Shown: piece after piece, positions 53,377 to 61,511 of the stretch
How the letters are laid out: the number at the start of each line of letters is the position of its first letter
How positions within the stretch are numbered: position 1 is the first letter of the stretch
Source of the DNA: Azolla caroliniana
Lineage: Eukaryota > Polypodiophyta
Length of the DNA: 64,000 nucleotides
Assembly: GCA_043228905.1 (NCBI GenBank)
Contig: JBHGNT010000017.1
Span: forward strand, 9,300,001 to 9,364,000
Direction of reading: 5' to 3'
The notes under the pieces: generated by a model
Seen by the model: the letters and a program-made list of their open reading frames with translations, nothing else
Database searches by the model: none
What the model was told of the DNA's origin: nothing
Translations under genes and position numbers: made by a program

Positions 53377-56300
53377 ATGCCTCTTGTAGCTTCACAGGAA
53401 ACCCGCTCCTGGCTTCAGGAACGAGGATTGGGTGGTTATTTAAAGGTGATCGATGCCCCTGCACACCCTGATGCCCAAGCGGTCGCACACCAAATTCACT
53501 CGGACACAGTCACCAACAATATGATTCATGTTGCCTTGGACCTGAAGCGAGGAGGTGATCATGAAGTCGAGATTCCCCCTTCCATGACCCTGAAGGAATA
53601 CTTTGGTGCGTATTCCATATCTGGTAAAGCCTATCGCACCTATGGTGGATCCAACAAGGCATTTGGAGAACTCGATCGCATCCTGATGGAGTACGCGTTT
53701 GTGCATACCAACCCTACAAGTATGCCATAGAGCAAAGCGGCGATCATTATCAGTGCCTACGAGGGAAACAAAATCGACTGGGGAATCATCAGAGGCGAAG
53801 GAATCCGTGCGGCGCTGGAATCCTTCCAAACTGGTAAGCGTTTGCTGCTTGTGATCAATCACTTCCTTATAGTCCCCTACCCACCTCCTTCGGTTTCCCC
53901 TTGTCGCATCCTGACCTCTCCACCTCCCTCAGGCGCTCGGAACCCCGCTTTCGCCTCGGCCCCACCCCCACCAAAAACACAAAAACAACGGGCGGTAACA
54001 ACAACCTGTGTCGAATGGGATGAGGCCGAGGAGGCCATCCCCGAGGATGTCACCATACACCAGCGGCCACCAAGGACATCAATGACCTCTCCACAACCGA
54101 GCCCACGGCCCACAAGCGAGCAGCCCTCGGCCATCCGGTAGCAAAAGAGGAAACAGGCCGAGGAGCCAACACCACCGGCCCCGGACACACAGGATTAGCC
54201 GTCAAAAAGACGTCACATCATTCAAGAGGCAACCACAGAAACCGAAGGTGACCAACGTAAGAAATCAAAAGAGGCCAGCCCCACCTCCACGGACATAGTA
54301 CCAGCGGAGTAATGGCTCCAAGTCGGTACGGTCGAGCATGGACAAACCACACAGATATCAGAGGAGGAAGTCCTTGGTTACAAATATCTCCTCGTGGAGG
54401 CATACGAGTTCAGTGCACTACTTCGACTGGGCACAACTTACGAGTTAATGGTTTTCCTCGCACGCGCCCAAGTACCTGCCGTCGCTTGTATGGCTGAGGA
54501 GCATGCCGAAACAAAGATGATTCAACGCACTCTAATGGGTGAAATCGAACCTCACGAGGATCGAGCCTTACAGAAGATAGGACGGAAGAAGCAAGTACAG
54601 AATGCTTCGCTCCTCATGGAACTACTGGATCTGAACATGGCCTTAGTCGAGGCATATCGCAATCTACACCACACTACTCGGGCAGCCAAGGACATGGCCC
54701 GACGGATCAAAATGGTGCATCAGCAAACCAAACGGGCTACCGACCTATGACAAGCCACCAAGGAGAAATTGGCGACATTCACGTAGCAACAACCACCCTT
54801 AATACTCCTTGCGCCGAGTGACGGTGTCTCACCAGCCACTCTTCCAAACCCGAGTCCATGATGTAGGTACTGTCGCACACAAAGACGACACTGCCCACCC
54901 TGAGGTAGCCACGACCGAGGCCAACACAATGACGGACTCAGTACAGACAAGTGAGCCATCGTCATGGGCAGATATCAGCCCACACCCCCAAACCAGCCAA
55001 GCCTCTACGCAAACGCCACCACCTCCGGTCGTCATGGAACGAGCAACACAGACAGACAGGGCGTCCTCGGCCAAAATCCGGCAAGCGGAAACCCAGACAA
55101 GGCCTCCCCTTAGGGACTATCAGGAGGAGCTTCAGGCCTAGATTGCTCTAGCCGAGTTGGCAGAATAGAACCACAACAACATTCTTGGCCAACAACGGGA
55201 ACAAGCCGCGAGCCACGAAGCGAACCTCAAGCGACTGCTTGTTGAAAGGTCGGCCGCGCTTGAAGCACGAGAATGAGAGGTGATGACCCTCCAGGTCTCT
55301 ATCATTGAGGCTAAAGAACGTTTCATAAAAGAAACTGAGTGGAATAGCCAACGGGAACAAGAGCTCTTTGTAGACAACCAGGAATTACGATGTCATCAAA
55401 GAGCCTTCCAGGACATGGCCAACGAACATATGCAAAAGTGGAGGATCTCGGAGGAGCAACGAGCAGAAATTTCCGATGCATATCACCAGTTGCAAACCGA
55501 GCACATCGCCGTCAAAGAACAACATCGAGACGCTTGGCGACAGGAAAGGGACGAAACTGTAGCTCAGCTCACCAACCGTTATGAACAAACCATCGCGCTC
55601 ATCACTGAAAAAGAAAAAGAAAATCAAGCTACTTTAGCACTCTTTACCCGCAAAAGCCAAGCCGAAGCCAAGGCCGCAAGGGAGGCACTGGAAGTTCACC
55701 GTGCGAGCATCGGCACGGACGATACCAAAATCAAGACCCTAATCCACAAGTATCGCCAACAATTCACTACGAAGATCAAAGAAACGCTTGACCATGTCTG
55801 GCAGGAGTGGTCAGTCCAAGCCGCAGACCTACACGTACTACATGCGGATGCCGAGAACTGACGGAAGGAGGGCCGAGGGTTTTACAAGATGGATGACACC
55901 AGCATCCAGACTCTCCGTGAAGACTTAACGGAAGAATATCATACCTTGGCAACATCCCACACCGCGGCCATCGAGCAACTCTTGGAGGAATTCAACGACG
56001 ATCTAATGATGTTTCGTTTAGAAGCCGAAGCGTATGAGGAAGAATGACTCGCTACCGGGAGTCACAGAGCTCCCACAACCACGGAGCAAGGAACCGAGTC
56101 ACTCCCCATGGCAGCTCAACCGGAACAATCGGCCCCTACCGACCTCCACATCCCAACTGAACCACTCACCATGGCAGTTAGACCAGAGGAACCTGCCCCT
56201 ACAGACCCCCACATTCCACCGGAGCCACAGATTATAACCCCGACCCCGTCTGAATCGGTCCCAATAGAGGAGGACACACATGATGACACCGCCATCCCCA

Positions 56301-56396
56301 ACTCGGCAAGACAACCTCCATCACAACCCCACCTGCCGAGCAGTCAGCCCAACCCCACACCCCTGAGGATATCCTCGGTATATTGGAAGAGGAATA
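53377..56396 (+). pseudogene. gypsy-1 3' accessory ORF: unknown globular domain, coiled coil, Pro/Thr/Glu-rich tail
   Basis: Starts ATG (MPLVASQETRSWLQERGLGG) with a 117-codon frame ending TAG at 53728-53730, and continues in frame with IDWGIIRGEGIRAALESF. A Pro-rich segment follows, then long heptad-like stretches at 54394-54750 and 55280-55861 (E-Q-R-A-E-I-S-D-A-Y-H-Q-L-Q-T-E and similar), then a tail rich in P, T and E ending ILGILEEE. Several stops and frame changes. The tail and the coiled-coil end are matched by the gypsy-3 ORF at 59320-58652, so the protein is a family trait. No transmembrane segments typical of an envelope protein were seen. Function unknown. Confidence 0.65.
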
Positions 56397-56517
56397 AAAC
56401 CAACCTATACGCACTTGTAGGAACGAGCAATTTTTGTAATTCGTGTTGTTTTGCCAAATCCATGGTAAACCGTGGGTGGGTCCAACGGACAAAGACCTGT
56501 CCCATGGGCATGCTAGG

Positions 56518-56991
56518 TGTTGTCCATAGGCCAAAAATATAAATTAGTTAAATGTAATACGCCGGTAGGTAAGGTAGAGTTAGGTGAACGCCGAGTTTCG
56601 AGCCTCATAGTCAGCCGACTGCTCGGCTCTGTATGAAGAAAAAGTATATTAACCGAGGTCTGCGTACCTTGGCAAGGGGGAGATATCTAGAGCCTAGGCG
56701 AGGTCGTTTCATAGATAAGAGCTTTGTAAGGTCACCGGCTGAGAGCCATGTTTTTTTTGTAATCATCGATAACTGTTTGCAGTAATACATATCTATTAGA
56801 CTCTTGTTGTTTTCATCTGTGTGCCGTCGTTTCTAAGGTCTCGATTATGTATACGACCCGGGCTCTATTCCGGGTAGGCTCTCTGTTTTCTTCCCCTAAC
56901 GACGCCTCCATGCACAAGTCTTCACGTTCACTTCCCTTGATACCGATAGCTTGTAGGCATATCGAAGGTGTTTCCAACAGAATGGTTAATA
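56518..56991 (+). repeat. gypsy-1 3' LTR
   Basis: 474 bp, TGTTGTCC ... GGTTAATA; lacks a 12-bp repeat unit (GTAGGTAAGGCG type) present in the 5' LTR. No clear polypurine tract was recognised before it. Confidence 0.9.
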
Positions 56992-56996
56992 GAAAC

Positions 56997-57210
56997 TGAA
57001 TTTGAGACACCTTCGGATATTTGGCAGCATAGCATATGTGCATGTACCAGATGAGAAGCAAAGGAAGCTTGATCCAATGTTGGAGAAGTGCATCCTGGTC
57101 GATTACTTGCATGAGCAGAAGGGGTATAAGTGCTATAACCCCCGGACGAAGCAGGCATGAGTAAGCCAAGATGTTGAGTTTGACGAGACGACATCATGGA
57201 GTAGTCCTTG
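56997..57210 (+). pseudogene. copia-1 integrase C-terminal fragment
   Basis: Encodes YAHVPDEKQRKLDPMLEKCI and HEQKGYKCYNPRTKQA*VSQ, homologous to the copia-2 segment YVHVPAEVRSKLDPKAEKCI. The stop is TGA in place of an expected Arg. It ends at the LINE fragment. Confidence 0.85.
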
Positions 57211-57211
57211 G

Positions 57212-58205
57212 GGATACGCAGGTTCGTATCTTGCTCTATGCGGATGACATAGTTTTGCTCTCTGAATCCGAACACAACCTACAAAGGCACCTTAATGCCT
57301 TAGATGACTTTCATGCACAATGAGGATTGGTAGTGAATCTAGGGAAAACTAAAGTCCTTATCTTCCACACATAGGCCCAAGTTAGAGCTAAGTGTCACCT
57401 AACTATCTCCCATAGCCCAGTTGAGGTGGTTGGATCATACATCTATCTCGAAGTCACTTTCAATGCTCGGTCAGGTAAATTTTCGATGACACAGGCAACG
57501 AAGGATAGACTTACGAGAGGACATACATCCCTCTCACTCCTAGAGAGACAATGCCAGCAAGCATAGTTTCAAGAGCCACGGACTAAAGGGTGGCTCTTTG
57601 ACTCATTAGTGACCCCCTCCCTCATGTATGCATCAACGGTTTGGGCTCCAGGATTACCATCTTTCATGTGGGTGCAATTAGAGAGACCATTGGTGATGAT
57701 GTTATCACGCTAACTCCGAAGCAAATCGACACTACCACATGACATTATTAGGGTTGAGTTCACGTTACCCCCAATGTTAGTAGAGGCACTTTTCCAACTT
57801 GTATTCTTTCTTCATAGGATACATAGCCAACCACATGATAGAATATCTCATCAAGCCTTTAAGGCCTCTCAATCATTGTATGAGTCCGGCTATACTAGCT
57901 CATGGTATGGCATGATGGTGAGTTGACTTCTTGCGAATGGTCTAGACATTAATAACCTACCTCCCCTTAGGTACAACTACATGATTGATAACACTTTAAT
58001 CTCTCACGAGGACCGCAATAAAGTAATACGCCAAGACATATGGAAAATTTACACTTGGTATAAATGGATCACACCATGAGAGTCACTCCCATCTAAAATG
58101 TTGTACTATAAGGAACACTTCATGCACTTCTCTGAGACTTGAGTTAGGTTTTATCATGCTGTTACCGATTAGGAACACTGTCTATGGTCAGTCCTTCGAC
58201 CTAGA
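57212..58205 (+). pseudogene. LINE ORF2 fragment, 3' half of reverse transcriptase and downstream
   Basis: Starts in the middle of the reverse transcriptase at ILLYADDIVLLSESEHNLQR and runs through HLTISHSPVEVVGSYIYLEV, RGHTSLSLLERQ, SLMYASTVWAPGLPSFMW and INNLPPLRYNYMIDN, with stops. The 5'-truncated start fits LINE integration, but no poly(A) or duplication was found. It is a relative of the fragment in DLD intron 4 and only distantly like the L1 at 6887-14370. It removes the end of copia-1. Confidence 0.8.
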
Positions 58206-58250
58206 CTTCCAAGTGACTGTGTGCCAACGACTTCCAAGTGACTGTGTGCT
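58206..58250. repeat. 20-bp direct repeat at the gypsy-3 LTR border
   Basis: CTTCCAAGTGACTGTGTGC occurs at 58206-58224 and 58231-58249, separated by 6 bp; the second copy crosses the inferred LTR end at 58245. Confidence 0.7.
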
Positions 58251-58604
58251 TAGGGGGATACTTCCCGTAACCTAGCAGTGTATACGGGAGACGGCTACAA
58301 CCGAGCTCCTTAGACAGTGGGCTAGTGCGCACACCGCCACTCACTCCTACGCTCTTAAGAATTACAGACACACAGTAGATTAACCACATATGCATATAGA
58401 TATCAGAGAAGATAGAACTCTATTACGATACGTCTCTCATTCAAAATTACACACTACCTCTCTCAGAGGTTTTCTGCCCTTTATATATGTAGGGTCTTTT
58501 CGCTGTTCACGCTTCCCGTGTGAACCGTTACATGTGTTACAATATCAGATTCTTTCCATATTATTGTGCTCTTTGTCCGTCGGTTACTATTCCGGTGGAC
58601 AACA
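58245..58604 (-). repeat. gypsy-3 3' LTR
   Basis: About 360 bp, TGTTGTCC ... AAGCACA on the minus strand, with an ATATATAAAGG TATA box near 58480. Apart from the first ten bases it has diverged from the gypsy-1 LTR beyond easy alignment. Confidence 0.6.
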
Positions 58605-58651
58605 CATGGCATGCTTGTGGGACAGTGCCATGGCACGTCGAACCCATCCCT

Positions 58652-59284
58652 TTAATCTTCTTCCAAAATGGCCTTGATGTTTGGTTCTGCTACGGTGTCC
58701 TTGTCCGGGGACAACAGAGGACCCGTAGGTGCGTCGTTGTGAGGTTCCCCTGTCTGGTTTGGAGAGCTTCTCCTGGTCTCGCGGTTGTCCTGTGTGGGTG
58801 GATCGGGTTTTGTGGGTTCTTCTTGGGCTAGGGGGTTCGATTCAGCCGTCCACGGGCTTGCGGTAGGTCGTGGTTCTGTTCCTTTCGTCACTTCCCCCGT
58901 GATGTCGGCCGCCGTTGTACGCTCTGGGGAGCAGGTTTGCGGGTCCCCTTGGTCCGAGACGTTCTCCATGTGGTCACCTGTAAGCGTATGCTCCGGTAGG
59001 TGGGGTTCCACTTGGGTGATGGTGTCGTTGTCTGGTATTGCGGGGGACTCCGCTCGCCGTTCCGTGCTGTTCACCGTAGTGGTAATTTCTGGTGACCTGG
59101 TCTGAGGTTCCTCTTGCTCGGCAGTATCCTGAATTGGTGTCGCGACAGATTCCTCGTTTGTTCGCATGCTGCTGGCTTGCGTGATCTGGGGAAACAGATC
59201 CTCCTGACTTTCGCCAAAATAATCTAGTAGCTGCGCGAGTTCTTCGGAATGTTGGTCCGCTAGCGTGTGATAGTCCTGCGCTAG
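58652..59284 (-). pseudogene. gypsy-3 accessory ORF, C-terminal part
   Basis: About 210 codons, open. It begins with AQDYHTLADQHSEELAQLLD, matching EEYHTLATSHTAAIEQLLEE of gypsy-1, then a long Pro/Thr/Glu/Asp-rich tail (EEPQTRSPEITTTVNSTERR) ending IKAILEED. It is 5'-truncated by the gypsy-2 insertion. Unlike the gypsy-1 copy, this piece has no internal stop, which argues that it was under selection as protein until recently. Confidence 0.65.
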
Positions 59285-59758
59285 TGTTATGTACACATAA
59301 CGTTGGTGAGGGTAGGTCACTAATATTTACTTTAGTGAAGGGTATGTTCACTATTATTAAAAAGGGGACTAATGATTGGATAGAATGAATAATATGTGCA
59401 TGCACTATCATGATTTAGACAACCAATGAATAGAGAGCCTTTTAGAAAGGCACATCTATTCAAGGGGCCTAGGAAAAGGTATAAATATGAGGCTTAGCTA
59501 CCCTCATAGGGATCATCACGTCGGAAGGCTGCTATCGTAGACACCGGTGGTGCGGGCTAGGCTTTCGTCTCGACGATCGTGTTTATCTCTTCCAAGGTAT
59601 TAGTCATCCTAATATCCGGCGGTATGGGACGTCAGTGGTAGGTTGGCTATGTCTAGATCATAGCTCGGGGGTGGTCGGGTGGAACGGGTTCTTCTATCCA
59701 ATCTATTTTCTTCCTTATTACTTGATTTGGTCTATTGATTAGTAATAGACTCTTAACA
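59285..59758 (+). repeat. gypsy-2 5' LTR
   Basis: 474 bp by the TG...CA rule (TGTTATGTACACATAACG ... CTCTTAACA). TATAAATA box at about 59480. The left border is inferred from where the gypsy-3 reading frame breaks. Confidence 0.75.
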
Positions 59759-59759
59759 G

Positions 59760-59771
59760 TGGTATCAGAGC
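59760..59771 (+). promoter_or_regulatory. gypsy-2 primer binding site (initiator-Met tRNA)
   Basis: TGGTATCAGAGC one base after the LTR. Confidence 0.9.
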
Positions 59772-61511
59772 TTTTACTAACAATTTTGTTGTTGTTTTGA
59801 TGTTTTTTGCGTGTGAGCGAGGGGGATCTAACAAGGCTCGTCATGCTCTTCTCAGGATCAAAACAACACTCTAAACCCGGTATTCTTCTTTTTTGATCTC
59901 TTCTCTTTTTCTATTATGCGTTCTTTATGGTCGAATCAAATTGGTATTACGTTTTATTCTCTTTCTTTCTACCTCCTACTACGCTACGATTTTACTTATT
60001 ATTATGCATCGGGCCGAGCGTGTTTGCACTAATCGCACACGCTCAACTCATGGCCTTTTGCATATTGCGATATATATCCCACTCTCTCCTCTCTTGAACT
60101 CTTACGATAATAATTATTCTTGTGCATTGGGTCGAGCGTGTTTGCTCTAATCGCACACGCTTATCTCATGGCCGTTTTGCATATGATGTTGAGTATACCA
60201 CTCTTCCCCTCTATTGAGCCATCACTTGGCCGATTCTAAGGGATGATGTGGCCTTGACGAGGTGTATGTTGCCTACCTATGCCACTCTACTCTCTATTAA
60301 GCCATCAATTGGCCGATTCTATGGGATGTTGTGGCCTTGACAAGGTATATGTAGCTTACATATGCCACTTTCCTTTTTAATTAGCCATCAATTGGCCGAT
60401 TCTAAGGGATGATGTGGCCTTGACGAGGTATATGTCACTTACCTATGCCACTTTCCTCTTTAATTAGCCATTACTTGGCCGATTCTAGGGATATGTGGTG
60501 GTCTTGAGGAGGTGCATGTCAACTACCCTAGGGTTTCGTATCTTAGGGCATGTTTGATTCCATACACCTAATTGTTGATTATTCTAATTAAATCTTAATT
60601 TCATAAGTATTGTTTCACTTATATGATTTTCTAGTAATTATTATTTACCCGCCCACAATTAACTCTCCTTTTTCCACTTCCTTTTCATGTATAAAGTATT
60701 TACATCGTTTATTTTTAATGTAACCTTTACGAGTAGACTATTTTTTTCGTATGGAGTGGCTTGTTGAACGATTTTTTTTCAACGGGTCATCTAGGTTTAA
60801 CTCTTATCATCAAGCCTTAGAAAACGAGTAAAACCATATGAGTTCCCTTATTGATGTTTTACTCATGGATTTGAGTATTACATCTTTGCGCACAACACCG
60901 TCATCACTTGTATCAATTTGTGGCTTATGTCACAATTGTGCAAGTTATAACAATCATATTGGGATGTATATGTGCATACCTTGCACTTCCCATTTATTTG
61001 TGACATTGTTTTTTTCGTAGGTAACACATGGGTTCTTTTTTTTACCCTTGTTTTCGTCACTACTTAACTCTTATGAGTAGTGCCTTATTTTATCATTTTA
61101 TCATCACGTTTGCTTATTGCTCGCAAGACTAGAATATTACTTGTGAGTGCACTTGTTTTTTCACGTAATACACTTTCTCGACCATATAATACATGATGGG
61201 TTGGCATTAATATAAGGCTATCTAGGAAATTTCATTGATGTAAGAACCATGGTTGAGCCTCAGGGAGCCGCCATGATTACTCAAGATAGAGATCCGAGAA
61301 ATACATCTTAGCTATGTTTTCCCCCATGGTTTTTAAAACACCATAGTGTTACCATAGTTATCGGATCTCGAATCACATCTCATATGTCTAGAGGGGTAAA
61401 GACATGAGATACTTTCTTGGATAAAGTTCTTTCAATCAAAATTTCAAGCATTCATTTTGCTTGTGTATTTTCTGAACCTCCTTATTTTATTACATACCCA
61501 CAGCGTGCATC
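59772..61511 (+). other. gypsy-2 leader with two tandem repeat blocks
   Basis: 60004-60185 holds two ~120-bp units (GCCGAGCGTGTTTGCACTAA-type and TCGAGCGTGTTTGCTCTAA). 60195-60520 holds four ~85-bp units containing TTGGCCGATTCTA and GATGTGGCCTTGACGAGGT. The remainder is AT-rich. No gene is seen before the gag start. A long leader is usual for such elements and may include packaging signals. Confidence 0.75.

Larger units (their letters stand above)
47489..56991 (+). mobile_element. gypsy-1: old full-length Ty3/gypsy element with 3' accessory region
   Basis: LTRs 47489-47974 and 56518-56991, GAAAC duplications at 47484-47488 and 56992-56996, gag-pol with stops and frameshifts (48299-52810), and a further 3 kb of accessory reading frames between integrase and the 3' LTR. 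The LTRs differ at roughly 22 positions plus a 12-bp indel (about 5%), so it is older than copia-2. Its codons use more C and G than those of the copias. Domain order RT-RH-INT is that of Ty3/gypsy. The long region after integrase resembles the layout of Tat/Athila-type (non-chromovirus) elements; the lineage is inference. Confidence 0.9.
38234..57210 (+). mobile_element. copia-1: old Ty1/copia element split by three later insertions
   Basis: Pieces: 38234-38752 (integrase end and linker of a copia), LTR 38753-39179, gag to protease 39274-40535, then after copia-2 45975-46518 (pre-integrase and integrase), after a solo LTR 47242-47488 (integrase), and after gypsy-1 56997-57210 (integrase end). 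Rejoining across each insertion restores the local copia order, and each insertion is bounded by an exact 5-bp duplication. No reverse transcriptase or 3' LTR is found, because a LINE fragment begins at 57212. The 38234-38752 piece lies upstream of the LTR, so it is either the end of a tandem copy or a rearrangement. Confidence 0.85.
58245..59284 (-). mobile_element. gypsy-3: 3' end of a gypsy-1 relative
   Basis: On the minus strand the accessory-ORF tail (59320-58652) is followed by GCATGCCATG and an LTR beginning TGTTGTCCACCGG, parallel to GCATGCTAGG and TGTTGTCCATAGG in gypsy-1. The rest of the element is missing because the gypsy-2 LTR starts at about 59285. Confidence 0.7.

Noticed and set aside
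58652-59320. The Pro/Thr-rich minus-strand frame as a host gene
   Set aside because: Its start and tail match the gypsy-1 accessory ORF and an LTR follows it.
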